64,000 bases of DNA from Arthrobacter sp. efr-133-R2A-120 (lineage in GTDB: Bacteria > Actinomycetota > Actinomycetes > Actinomycetales > Micrococcaceae): NCBI RefSeq assembly GCF_030209835.1, contig NZ_JARVRF010000011.1, positions 213,004-277,003 of the forward strand, in the 5' to 3' direction. The position numbers and the translations under genes were made by a program. The notes under the pieces were generated by a model that was not told the DNA's origin, did not search any database, and worked only from the letters and a program-made list of their open reading frames with translations. Of the stretch, positions 17,630 to 27,145 are shown piece after piece. Every line of letters starts with the position of its first letter. The first letter of the stretch is position 1.

Positions 17630-20600
17630 CCCTCGAACTGGAGATACCGGACCTGCCGGCAGCTCTGTCTGATCATGCCCAGTGGCGGGTGGAGACCCTG
17701 CAGCTGGTGAACTGGGGCGGCTTCCACGGCCGCACCGAGGTGCGGTTTTCGCCCGGATCCACGCTCTTGTCCGGGGCGAGCGGCACCGGGAAGTCAACGG
17801 TCCTGGATGCCTACATTGCCCTCATGATGCCCTCCAACACGCCGTTCAACGGCGCCTCCAACGACGCTGGCGGCCGGGCACGGTCTGCGGAGCAGCGGAA
17901 CCTGCTCACCTACCTCCGCGGCAAGATGGACGCCAACCGCGTCGACGGCTCCGACGAGATGCTCGACCTGGTGCTCCGCGGTGCGGGCATGACGCCGGTC
18001 TGGGGCGCCCTGGCTGCAACCTTCGTCAACGACCGGGGCCGTCGCTACACGGCGCTGCGCATCTTTTTCGTCAAGGCCGGCGGGTCCGCCGCCGCCGACG
18101 TTACCACGACGTTCGCCGCTTACGAGGGCTACTTCGACACGTCCAAGCTCGCGCCCCTGGCCGCCAGCCGCTTCGACAAGCGCACCCTGAAAGCGGCCGT
18201 TCCCGGGCTGGCCACGTTTAACACCTTCTGGGAGTTCGAGGGGACCCTCCACACCCGACTCGGCATCGGCGGCGCGGACGGCGGCCGCAAGGCCATGCGC
18301 CTTCTGGCCCGGCTCCAGGCCGGGATGGAGGTCAAACGCGTTGACGGGCTGTACAAGACCATGGTGCTGGAGGAACCCGTCACGTACCAGGCTGCCGACC
18401 AGGCGCTTCTGCACTTCGCCAACCTGGAGGCGTCGTACTCGAAGATGCTGGACGAGGCGAACAAGGTCAAGGTCCTGCAGCGCCTGCCCACGCTCCAGAC
18501 GGAGCTCGCAGACGCCGAAGCCAGGGAACTGATGATCCGCCACTTCGGGGCTGATGAGGAGGGACCCTCGTCGTTCCGCCTCTGGAAACTTCGCACCGAG
18601 CACGGTCTTCTGGACGATGCTGTGGACGAAAACCGCCGCGACCATGCCGCCGCCGGCCGTACCTTCGCCCAGGCCAAGGCGGACGAAGCAGAGTACGGGG
18701 CACGCCTTGAGAGGATTGCCCGGGACAAGGCCGCCAACGGCGGTAATGCGATCGAGGAACGCCGCCAGAAGATCGCGGCCCTTGAGAGCAGCCGTGACGG
18801 GGTCTACCAGGCAAATCTCAAGTTCCAGCTGAAGACCGAGGCAATCAACCTCGTCGTGCCCGAGACCGCCGGGCAGTTCGCCGAGGCGCAGTCCGCGGCC
18901 GCCGACTTCCTGTCCGTTTACGAGGTCCGCGAACGTGATTTGGACGAGCAGGAAGGGCGTGCCCGCGAGGACCTTGCCCCGCTCACGGCACGGAGGAAGG
19001 ACCTCACGGAGGAGGCCGCGTCCCTCAAGGACAGGGCCGGAATGGTCCCGATGAGGTTGCACAACGCCCGGCTGCAGATGGCGGCGGCCGCTGGCCTCGA
19101 TCCGATGCGTGATCTTCCGTTCGTCGCGGAGCTCATTGATGTCCTTCCGGGTGAGGAAACCTGGCGTAAGGCCATCGAAACGACCCTCGGCGGCTTGGCC
19201 CGCACTGTGCTGGTCGACCGCAACACCCGTGACCGGCTCTCTGCATCCATTGACGGCGTCACGATCAGGCCGCGCATCAACTACCGGGCAGTGACCCTGG
19301 CCGAACACGAGGACTGGCGCGGAGACTCCGCCCTGGTCTCGGGCAAGCTTGCATTCCTGGACTCGCCGTTCTCGCGCTGGGTTCAGGACCGGGTAGCCGG
19401 CAGCGGCGTCGACCACCTGTGTGTGGCCGACGCTGCCGGGCTCGCAGGCCCCGGGTCCCGGGTGACCAGGTCCGGACAGACCCGCTCGGGTGACCGGGGC
19501 GCCCACGGAGAATCAGGTGAGGGCAACATCATCGGGTTCTCCAACGAACGCCGACTCAGGGACATCGCGGAGTTGCTGGACGCGATGGAACCGGAGATCG
19601 CCGGGGCCAACGCCGCCCTCCGGGAGATCCAGGAGCGCCGCAACGACCTGCGGCGGCAGCGCGAAGCGCACCTGTTCGTCCAGGACAGCGCCTGGGCCGC
19701 GATCGACCACCTCGGGATCGACCGGCAGATCGCAGAGCTTCAAGACGCCATCCGCAGGCTGCGGACCACCAACGCGGTCCTCGACGAGCTTGAAGCCGAG
19801 GATGAGCGCATCAGACCCCTTCACGGGCAGGCGAACCGGGACAGGGTCCTGGCAGAAAGCGACCTGGGCAAGCTGAAGTCGCGTTGGGGCGACCTCGTGA
19901 CTAGGCAGGACACCGTGCAGGCCGCGGTGGACGAGATTGTCGACCAGCAGACGGCAACGGTTACCGACGCCCAGCAGGAGTATCTGGACGGACTGTTCAC
20001 CCGCAACTGGGAAGCCACCAGCCTGGAATCGTTCGAGCCGAACATCACCGCCCTGCGCAAGCGGCTCAGGGAGGAATCCGAGGCTGCCCGGCGCAACGCC
20101 AAGAGTGCCACCAATGCGATGGTGACCATGTTCGAGGCGTATAAGAACAACTGGACCGAGAACAATCTGGGCACCACCGCCGACTCGGCGGACGGTTACC
20201 GCGAGATCCTCGACCGGATCCAGTCCGAGGGGCTTTACGAACGCCGCAACAAGTGGCGGCGTGAACTGGCTGCGTGGTCCAGCGATGACCTGCTGCGGCT
20301 CAACGACGCCTTCGACACCGCCCTGGCCGACATCGAAGACCGTCTCCTGCCCATCAACAGGATTCTGGAAACGCTGCCGTTCGGGAACAAGGGTGGCGTG
20401 CTTCAAATCAGCCTCCGCCGGCTTCAGAGCGAAGACCTGGGCAGGTTCCGCCGCGGTCTGCGTGAGCTGTCCTCGGGACTGGCCCTGGAGCTCACCGAGG
20501 ACCAGATCGAGGCGAGGTTCAAGAAGCTGAGTGAGTTCATGGCGCGCATCCGCATCCCGGAGGGCCACACCAAATCCTCGACGTCCCAGCGCGACCGCTA

Positions 20601-21018
20601 CCTTGATGTGCGACAGCACGTCGTCATTACTGCAGCGTGCCTGGACAAGGACACCCGCCGCGAGATCGCAACCTACGACTGGCTGGTCGACAAGTCCGGC
20701 GGCGAAACGCAGGAACTGGTGGCCTTCGTCGTCGGGTCGGCACTGCGCTATCAGCTGGGGGATGAGACCCGCTCCCGGCCCACGTTCGCTCCGGTGTTCC
20801 TCGACGAAGGGTTCGTGAAAGCGGACAGTGAGTTCGCGGGCCGGTCCGTGCGGGCCTGGCAGAACCTGGGGTTCCAGCTCATCATCGGCGCCCCGCTGGA
20901 CAAGGTCACGGCGCTGGAGCCGCACATGGACCTGCTCCTGACCGTCACCAAAAACGCGCGGGGCTACTCCTACATCAGCGACCTCCCCGACGACCCTGGT
21001 GCCGGGAGCGGAGCATGA
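17626..21018 (+). CDS. jetC: Wadjet SMC-like ATPase JetC
   Basis: 1130 residues of the SMC/MukB-like family (COG4913 type). The Walker A GASGTGKST is near residue 50, the ABC signature SGGETQE near residue 1025 and Walker B VFLDEGF near residue 1058. Between them run long coiled-coil segments rich in Glu/Arg around a hinge-like region (~residues 480-640). The C-terminal FQLIIGAPLDKVTALEPHMD is typical of this family. The motor extrudes DNA loops and, with JetD, recognises circular DNA of limited size. All catalytic motifs are intact, which argues for a functional system. Confidence 0.92.
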   Translation: MTLELEIPDLPAALSDHAQWRVETLQLVNWGGFHGRTEVRFSPGSTLLSGASGTGKSTVLDAYIALMMPSNTPFNGASNDAGGRARSAEQRNLLTYLRGKMDANRVDGSDEMLDLVLRGAGMTPVWGALAATFVNDRGRRYTALRIFFVKAGGSAAADVTTTFAAYEGYFDTSKLAPLAASRFDKRTLKAAVPGLATFNTFWEFEGTLHTRLGIGGADGGRKAMRLLARLQAGMEVKRVDGLYKTMVLEEPVTYQAADQALLHFANLEASYSKMLDEANKVKVLQRLPTLQTELADAEARELMIRHFGADEEGPSSFRLWKLRTEHGLLDDAVDENRRDHAAAGRTFAQAKADEAEYGARLERIARDKAANGGNAIEERRQKIAALESSRDGVYQANLKFQLKTEAINLVVPETAGQFAEAQSAAADFLSVYEVRERDLDEQEGRAREDLAPLTARRKDLTEEAASLKDRAGMVPMRLHNARLQMAAAAGLDPMRDLPFVAELIDVLPGEETWRKAIETTLGGLARTVLVDRNTRDRLSASIDGVTIRPRINYRAVTLAEHEDWRGDSALVSGKLAFLDSPFSRWVQDRVAGSGVDHLCVADAAGLAGPGSRVTRSGQTRSGDRGAHGESGEGNIIGFSNERRLRDIAELLDAMEPEIAGANAALREIQERRNDLRRQREAHLFVQDSAWAAIDHLGIDRQIAELQDAIRRLRTTNAVLDELEAEDERIRPLHGQANRDRVLAESDLGKLKSRWGDLVTRQDTVQAAVDEIVDQQTATVTDAQQEYLDGLFTRNWEATSLESFEPNITALRKRLREESEAARRNAKSATNAMVTMFEAYKNNWTENNLGTTADSADGYREILDRIQSEGLYERRNKWRRELAAWSSDDLLRLNDAFDTALADIEDRLLPINRILETLPFGNKGGVLQISLRRLQSEDLGRFRRGLRELSSGLALELTEDQIEARFKKLSEFMARIRIPEGHTKSSTSQRDRYLDVRQHVVITAACLDKDTRREIATYDWLVDKSGGETQELVAFVVGSALRYQLGDETRSRPTFAPVFLDEGFVKADSEFAGRSVRAWQNLGFQLIIGAPLDKVTALEPHMDLLLTVTKNARGYSYISDLPDDPGAGSGA

Positions 21019-22202
21019 AAACACCGCAGGCCGTCACCGAAGACATCCGCCGTCGACTGAGCGGGAAGTGGCATACCCACCTGACCGGGGACGAGGTCGC
21101 GTTTCCGCACGCTTTCGCCCTAGGCCGGCCGGCAACATCGGAGCTTCGTGCCGACTACTCCGCTGTGCACGCGCAGACCGTGCATTGGCAGGACTGGGCG
21201 AGGGCGCACGACGTGGTCCTCGACTACGAGAACCGCATAGCAAAGGGCGGGACAACGCAGTCACTACCCACCCATGCGCGGGTCGCGTCCATCGACCATG
21301 CCGCAGCCATTGCCAGCGGGGACTGGCCCGAGAGGCTCGCCCGGGCACGCCTGCGGCTCGGGGTCCTGCGCGATAGGTATCCGCACCTAGCTGACGTCGG
21401 GAAGACCCTGCGGATCCTCGACGCGTACGGGGACGTCGATTTCGGACTGCTCGTGTCCGTTGCGGACTGGTATCTGGCGGATCCTGCCCGCGCCCGCCTC
21501 GGTGTGACCCCGCGTCAGGTGCCCATCCCGGGCGTTCACGCGAAGTGGCTGCAATCCCATCGCCGCGGAGTCCAGGCGCTCACCGGGATCGACGATCTCG
21601 GCCTGCTGCCGGGCCACCCGCCCCGGATCCACTTCACTTATCTCGACCCCGCGCACCTCGCCGCCGGCCGCCGCGTCCATGACTCGGCGACAGCCGGCGA
21701 CAGCTTCACGCCGGCCTATCTCCCGGAGGTCGTGGTCATCTCGGAGAACAAGGACACCGCAATCCACTTCCCGGCCCTGGCCGGCGGCATCTGCGTCGAG
21801 GGGGTCGGCAAGGGCGGGAAGACGCCGGCATCGTTCCCGTGGATCCGGGATGCCGCCGTGCTGGTCTACTGGGGTGACATGGACCGCGACGGCTATGAGA
21901 TCCTCGATGGCTACCGTGCCGATTTCGGCCGCGACATCGACTCGATCCTCATGGGCCCGGATGCCTATGCGGTGTACGAGCCGTTCGGCACCGAACTGGA
22001 CCAGACGGGCAGGATTCTCCAGCCAGGCACTCCGAGGCCCGCGGACAGGCTCCGCGAGGAGGAACGGGCCGTCTATCTGCGTCTTCTCGATCCGCAGCAC
22101 ACTGGCCACCGGCGCGTCGAGCAGGAACGGATCCCTCTCACCAAGGCACTTGAAGAAGTCGAGTTGGTCTGCCGGAGGATGGCCAGCCGCGACGATCAGT
22201 GA
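21015..22202 (+). CDS. jetD: Wadjet nuclease JetD (DUF3322/DUF2220, Toprim)
   Basis: 395 residues. The N-terminal DUF3322 part is followed by the conserved VPIPGVHAKWLQSHR (~residue 173) and a DUF2220 Toprim domain with the metal-binding Glu in ISENKDTAI (~residue 241) and the DxD in YWGDMDRDGYEIL (~residue 285). The C-terminal RVEQERIPL is also family-typical. JetD resembles the topoisomerase VI A subunit and is the nuclease that cuts plasmids trapped by the Wadjet complex. It overlaps jetC by four bases and ends the operon. No frameshift or missing catalytic residue is visible. Confidence 0.92.
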   Translation: MKTPQAVTEDIRRRLSGKWHTHLTGDEVAFPHAFALGRPATSELRADYSAVHAQTVHWQDWARAHDVVLDYENRIAKGGTTQSLPTHARVASIDHAAAIASGDWPERLARARLRLGVLRDRYPHLADVGKTLRILDAYGDVDFGLLVSVADWYLADPARARLGVTPRQVPIPGVHAKWLQSHRRGVQALTGIDDLGLLPGHPPRIHFTYLDPAHLAAGRRVHDSATAGDSFTPAYLPEVVVISENKDTAIHFPALAGGICVEGVGKGGKTPASFPWIRDAAVLVYWGDMDRDGYEILDGYRADFGRDIDSILMGPDAYAVYEPFGTELDQTGRILQPGTPRPADRLREEERAVYLRLLDPQHTGHRRVEQERIPLTKALEEVELVCRRMASRDDQ

Positions 22203-22542
22203 CCCGCATGGGAATACTTGGGCCGTAGCAGCGAAGAGGAAGAGTGAACCATGAGCAAACCGAAATGCCCGTCGCGGTCAGAGCCACAGCGACCAGGAAG
22301 GAACGTCGCTGGTTGAAGACCCGGTACCGCAGCGTACGCCATGACGTTAGATCCGCTGACGGGCGCGAGGAGTACGGAATCCACTTTGACGCCGTCCTCC
22401 AGGGCGCCTGGTAGCCGGCTGGAGCTCAGCACATGGTGCTGACCGGGCTTGCCCGGAAGAAGGTGCCGGACCATGGGTGGACTATCCCTTCGGCCGGCCA
22501 CCGGAGCCAGCTGAACTCCGGGATACGTGAAGCCCGAGTTCG

Positions 22543-22662
22543 GTGCACGATCTGCGGGATAGCATGGGCCACGCGGATCCGCAGCCCACGCGGCGGTACG
22601 ACCGGGCGAGGGATATCCTGCAGAAGTCCGCCGGCTACGACGTCGCCCTGGCCCTGGGATAG
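22543..22662 (+). pseudogene. Tyrosine recombinase (integrase) C-terminal remnant
   Basis: The frame reads VHDLRDSMGHADPQPTRRYD then RARDILQKSAGYDVALALG and stops. This is the end of a tyrosine recombinase: the GHADPRTTRRYDRAR block with the catalytic Tyr in RRYD and the terminal SPAYDVA-like segment. An in-frame TGA lies just upstream, and no HxxR or earlier integrase motif is present, so only the last ~40 codons survive. It is the only integrase trace within the island. Confidence 0.75.
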
Positions 22663-23462
22663 GGACCGCCCACGCCCGGCACCAAGTAGCACGGAGTCGT
22701 GAACGATATGACCTCGGAGGAAACGACTCCCCCGGCGGCCGAGACCGTGACCGCGATCTACCAACTCCCCGTTCCGATTTGGATCTCTTCCAAGACTTTG
22801 ACCGGACCTATCCCTCCAGTGTGGGCCGGGTGCGGTTCGACGGCGTGATACCGCGGGGCAACGGCGCCGCGGGTGGCCTCCCTGTCGACGACGGCGTTGT
22901 CGTGCCGGCCTCCGTGGAGGGCAAGCCGGTCGAGTGGACAACAGGAATGCAGCCACGATCGCCAAGGAGTTCCAGTCGGCGACCACCCTACGCCGAAGTG
23001 TCGTCACCGCGGTGGGGGCCCCGAGGATGCTATCAGGTCGTGGCGGGGCGCCGACCAGCGGCCTGGAGAGTACATCCAAATCTGGTTCGATCAGGTGCGC
23101 AATTGGGTAGAGATCCAGAAGGGGCAGGACCCCGATCTGAAATCCTTCGCAATCTGCGCCAGCGGCGCTTCCCCTTGCGGGCCACATCAATAACATCCTG
23201 GCGGAACTCCGCCCGATACGGCGTGGGCATGGTCAACATCCTTCCGCGAGCACAAGCTCGCTAGGTCAAGGAGTCAACAAATCCGGGGGCAGTCCCGACA
23301 CTCTGACCGCCTTGCCCACACGAACCAAGCGTCCATCTACGTAGTCCTAATCTCTGATAATGCCTGACCCGCATGAGGATGAACCCGCAGTGTCACCGTG
23401 GAAAGGATACTTTGCAATACACCACGAGAGGAGAGTCACTCACATCGGCATCCTGCTCGTCG
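22663..23462. other. Decayed stretch between Wadjet and Gabija
   Basis: Together with 22203-22542, this is over 1 kb with little content beyond the integrase end. A GTG-started frame at 22244-22414 (56 codons, ending EEYGIHFDAVLQGAW) and frames at 22699-22840 and 22779-23264 are open but without recognisable domains. I saw no complete insertion sequence. Confidence 0.4.
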
Positions 23463-24992
23463 CTAATTCGCTTCATCGACCTGTAGTTTGCTGGGATCGC
23501 CCAGCGCGACACAGGACGCCTTAGCGCGCGTCAGTGCCACATAAAGCACACAGTGCTCGGGTTCCAACTTTTGAAGCCCACCCGCAAGGGTCTGCTCGTC
23601 CTTCTCCGACAAAACAACACCTACTCGTTGCCACTCTCGACCTTTGGCCTGGTGAACGGTCAGGCCGGGGATTAGATCGTCTCTTTGGAGCCGTCGACGC
23701 AAGGCTTCAACTTCGAGGTGTCGGATCGGTTCTCCTTGTCGGGGAAGTCGGGAAGGCCGCCGGTTCGCACCTAGGTCCAGGGCTGTGTCACGTAGGAGGT
23801 GGAGCACTTGAGCAGCACTAACGCCATTGAGCATTGCGTGTAGGACTGGTTCGAGGACTGTGGCTTGGATGGGGGCCAGCTCCGATGGGTCGATCCCGAG
23901 GATGACGCAGGCGGACTGCTTTCCGAACGAGTCACGCCCAAGTTTCCGGCGTGAGACTTCGTCCAAGAGGAGGTTCAGCATCCCGTCAGTTGCATTCCCG
24001 ACCGAGCGGAAAGCAATGGGAAGAACGTTGTCACCGACATTCCACAGGTGTACCCACCTGCGGGCCAGGGCGACGTCCACGACGTCACTGGTGTGCCGGG
24101 GAATGGTCACCGGCGCGCTGGCCCGAAGCAACCGTGACAAGTCAGGCATTTGCTCACCTATAAACCGGAACGACTCGGGCTGCTCGTACTCATGAAATGG
24201 GAGGCTGTCGATCAGAGTCTGCACCTTATCCGGGGTTGCGCCGCGCCACTCATAAAGGGCCTGCCATGGGTCCCCAATGAGGGTGAGATGGGTGGAATCG
24301 GTTTCATTCGACCCCGCCGTCATTGCCATCCAGAGGTCGAGCTCATCGGCGTCGTAGATTTCGTCAATGATGATGTGCCTGAAGTTTGACGAAAACCAGC
24401 GTTGGATTGCGTCGACAACGCCATCGAGACGTATCGCCGAGCGCAATATCCAACGGACGTCTTCATGGCTAGCAAACCCCTCCGTTAGAACGGCACGGTG
24501 GTCAGCCACCCCACCGATACCGTACTCCGGTGCGCTTAGCTGAAGCCCGTGGCTCACGACCTGTCCAGACTGGTCGCATCTAGCGATGCGTTTCCAGTTG
24601 GTCGCGGAAAGGAATCGGAAGCCGCGCCTTCCACGGTATTCATCTAGTACCTCGACAACGGAGTGCCCTCCTGGCCAGCGAATAAGTCCCCGGTCGATCA
24701 GGTGGTGCAGGATGCGAACGTGCAGATCGTCGAAGGTCGTGACCATGTTCGGCAGTTGAATCGTGGGCTTCCCCCACCTCGCGGTGATGCGGGAGCTCAG
24801 TTCCGCGACGGCGGCCCTGTTGAAACTCAAGCCCAAAACCCCGCGTCGGTCTGAGGAGCGCTGGGAAGCGAGGTATCCAAACCGTTCCGCTGCCACGGTT
24901 GTCTTCCCGGACCCGGGTGCCGAAATGATGTTTATGAAGGGCCGTTCGGAGACGGCCGCGACCACCTGCCGATCGGTCAGTCGAAGTGCCAT
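23463..24992 (-). CDS. gajB: Gabija helicase GajB (UvrD/PcrA-like)
   Basis: 509 residues, close to known GajB proteins. Superfamily 1 helicase motifs are in order: Walker A SAPGSGKTT (~residue 24), LSFNRAAVAEL, Walker B HIIIDEIYDADELDL, LIGDPWQALYEWRGA, then GLTVHQAKGREWQRVGVVLS and VLYVALTRAKASCVAL near the C-terminus. Its ATG overlaps the gajA stop (TGATG), so the two are translated together. In Gabija, GajB assists the GajA nuclease in nicking phage DNA when nucleotides run low. Immediate pairing with an OLD-type Toprim ATPase makes Gabija much more likely than a repair helicase. Confidence 0.87.
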   Translation of the reverse strand: MALRLTDRQVVAAVSERPFINIISAPGSGKTTVAAERFGYLASQRSSDRRGVLGLSFNRAAVAELSSRITARWGKPTIQLPNMVTTFDDLHVRILHHLIDRGLIRWPGGHSVVEVLDEYRGRRGFRFLSATNWKRIARCDQSGQVVSHGLQLSAPEYGIGGVADHRAVLTEGFASHEDVRWILRSAIRLDGVVDAIQRWFSSNFRHIIIDEIYDADELDLWMAMTAGSNETDSTHLTLIGDPWQALYEWRGATPDKVQTLIDSLPFHEYEQPESFRFIGEQMPDLSRLLRASAPVTIPRHTSDVVDVALARRWVHLWNVGDNVLPIAFRSVGNATDGMLNLLLDEVSRRKLGRDSFGKQSACVILGIDPSELAPIQATVLEPVLHAMLNGVSAAQVLHLLRDTALDLGANRRPSRLPRQGEPIRHLEVEALRRRLQRDDLIPGLTVHQAKGREWQRVGVVLSEKDEQTLAGGLQKLEPEHCVLYVALTRAKASCVALGDPSKLQVDEAN

Positions 24993-26926
24993 CAGATTTG
25001 GCCGCCAGGCCCGCTCTCGGCTCCGGACTCCTTTGTCATCTCGCCGTCGCCGTCGCCTCCATCCTCTACCGCGACGTGACCAGCCCAGAGCCAGTCAAAC
25101 AATTCGACGAGTTGCTCCGGCACCTGCACAGTGGACGCGGTCTCATCTACAAGGGCAGCGAGTTCAAATGCGAATTCCCCCTTCGCTTTTTTCCCCGAGG
25201 AAGTCAGGAATAGGTCATCAATACTCTTCGAGGTCAAAGGCCCTATCACGGACTGGCCGAGCGAGGCCAAGGCCTTCTCTATCAGAAGGTCGTTTCCGTC
25301 CACTAAAGTTGGCTCGAGGGTCGGGCGAGACCAAAACACTTTGAACCGAGTCGAGTCAGCGAAGCCACTTTGCCATGCCGTTGGGCTTGGTTCCGGCAGG
25401 GGGTCGTCGCGTTTGTCAGTATCCGACAGCACGGCGACTTGACTAGCAAGTTCCCACCCAGGATGCGCCAGGAGACGGACCGGCCATTCACCGACCTTAT
25501 TGCCGATTGGCACGATGGATAGCGCATCAATAAAAGCGAATTTGGCCCCATCAAGGCTAGCCCACGCTCGTCCGAACGCACGGACAAGGGCTGCCTCGGT
25601 AATGCCCTCGACCAACACAACTCGGTCTGCGAAGAGTGCACCCGAGCGGCTAGCGTCCAAATGGAGTGCTGTCATCCTGGTGATCTTTTTGCGATCTGCT
25701 TCCTTCCACGGAATGTTTGCCAAGGTGCGGGTGACCACGCGGCCATATTCCCTACGTACTACTACCATTTCTTCGGGCTTGCACGCAGCGACAATTTCGC
25801 TCGCGTGGGTCGACACGATTACTTGCAGGTCGGGGCGCGCGACGGTCACCTTGCGGAGATAGCGGATGAGCCCGTGTTGAAGCTGCGGGTGGAGGTGTGC
25901 CTCAGGTTCCTCTATGAGGACGGTGGCGTGGAACAGCTGCGGGAAGAACGAATCAAGCTGGTCTTCCGCCTCCTCGCTTCGCATTTCGAGTTTCCGTCGA
26001 GCATCCTCAGCGTTATCTGCCGGAGCGGGCTGATTGATATCTCCTAGGGATTGATTGACACCGACCGCACCATCGGCAGCGCCGGAACTGTCGGCCGGGG
26101 CGTTCTCAGAGGTCGTCTCCGGGGATTTTGACGGGTCGGGAATGCCGGCGAGAGTGACTGCGATGTGCAGAAGGTTTACGTAGCCGAGGCTCGAAGCCTC
26201 GAGACGCTGCGCTTGGTTCGCTTCGTTTGTCGTCGCAAGCATGAGTTCCAAGACACGGGCTAGGTATCCGTCATCCACCTTCTGGGTTCCGATGAACGGG
26301 AAATGCTCCTTCACCCCAGTGGTCAGAGTCTTCATATTCTCTGCAATGCGCCCCTGAACGTCGACTAGTAGTTGATGGGTCGTAAGGGAACCAAGCAACG
26401 ACTCCGCCTGCCGGCGTACGTCACTGAGAGTTCCAGTGGAAGGATTCCGCAGTTGCTCCGCTCTCAGGAGTTCCAATAAGACCCTGGTTTCGCGCCGGGA
26501 TAGTTCATCCACCGGGTTCCGAAGCGCAGGCAGGTAGATTAGTCGAAGCTGTTCCAGTTCATCTGGGGCCAGACCGACGGTCCGAGCCCTGACATGGCCA
26601 AGCGACCGCTCTAAGGACCTCATCCAAAACGGAGCACTGGTTCCGATCCTCTGGAGCGTCTGACCGAGCGCTCCCTCGGTACGGCCCGGTCCCTCGAATG
26701 CGTATTCCATGGCAATATTGCGCGGCGCAAGGCCCAGAACAGCTGCGTCGGACGGTGCGAGCCGCGGAAACCGATCAGGGTGCGCCAAATAGATGGCGTC
26801 ATTGATCGTGGTCTTCCCGGCGCCGTTCGATCCGACCAAAAGGCTGAATCGGCCCGGGAGGTCAAGAGTGATGGGGTGCGGTACGGCAGCGCGGAACCCC
26901 TCGATCGTAATTCGCTTCAGGTACAA
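24992..26926 (-). CDS. gajA: Gabija ATPase-nuclease GajA (OLD family)
   Basis: About 644 residues from a TTG at 26926 that has CGAGGAG four bases upstream; a GTG at 26986 would add 20 residues without domain homology. The N-terminal ABC-type ATPase has Walker A GSNGAGKTT (~residue 32), Walker B ATVLIEEPEAHLHPQLQ and the H-loop VIVSTHASEIVAA. The C-terminal Toprim has VVLVEGITEAALVRAFG with the metal Glu and AVLSDTDKRDDP with the DxD. This is a class 2 OLD nuclease. It is somewhat longer than the ~580 residues usual for GajA, due to a Ser/Ala/Asp-rich insert (SENAPADSSGAADG...) inside the ATPase domain before the D-loop. Confidence 0.87.
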   Translation of the reverse strand: MYLKRITIEGFRAAVPHPITLDLPGRFSLLVGSNGAGKTTINDAIYLAHPDRFPRLAPSDAAVLGLAPRNIAMEYAFEGPGRTEGALGQTLQRIGTSAPFWMRSLERSLGHVRARTVGLAPDELEQLRLIYLPALRNPVDELSRRETRVLLELLRAEQLRNPSTGTLSDVRRQAESLLGSLTTHQLLVDVQGRIAENMKTLTTGVKEHFPFIGTQKVDDGYLARVLELMLATTNEANQAQRLEASSLGYVNLLHIAVTLAGIPDPSKSPETTSENAPADSSGAADGAVGVNQSLGDINQPAPADNAEDARRKLEMRSEEAEDQLDSFFPQLFHATVLIEEPEAHLHPQLQHGLIRYLRKVTVARPDLQVIVSTHASEIVAACKPEEMVVVRREYGRVVTRTLANIPWKEADRKKITRMTALHLDASRSGALFADRVVLVEGITEAALVRAFGRAWASLDGAKFAFIDALSIVPIGNKVGEWPVRLLAHPGWELASQVAVLSDTDKRDDPLPEPSPTAWQSGFADSTRFKVFWSRPTLEPTLVDGNDLLIEKALASLGQSVIGPLTSKSIDDLFLTSSGKKAKGEFAFELAALVDETASTVQVPEQLVELFDWLWAGHVAVEDGGDGDGEMTKESGAESGPGGQI

Positions 26927-27145
26927 GACACTCCTCGGGTGCACTAATACTGGGTGGGGTGGCCGCGAGTGTCCGCAGCGATACACCTAACCCTTTCCCA
27001 ATTCATCCTGCCACGGCCGAAACGCAAAATGAGACACCCTCGGGGGCCAGTCCGCGGGCACAATGGCCTGGCCTAAGGTGTGAGCGATTGAACTGCTCTC
27101 TTATTGTAATGTCTCAAATTGAACGACTCTGTGAGAGCCGATTTC

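Noticed and set aside
15327..21018. Chromosome-partitioning MukBEF-type condensin
   Set aside because: The fourth gene encodes a JetD Toprim nuclease and the operon lies in a defence island, which fits Wadjet.
17794..21024. Two very long minus-strand open frames (570 and 503 codons) opposite jetC
   Set aside because: They are by-products of high-GC codon use in jetC, with no recognisable motif and a composition typical of antisense frames.
22244..22414. 56-codon GTG-started ORF after jetD
   Set aside because: The ribosome-like GAGGAAG is too close to the GTG, an alternative ATG frame (22251) is equally placed but only 21 codons, and no family is recognisable.
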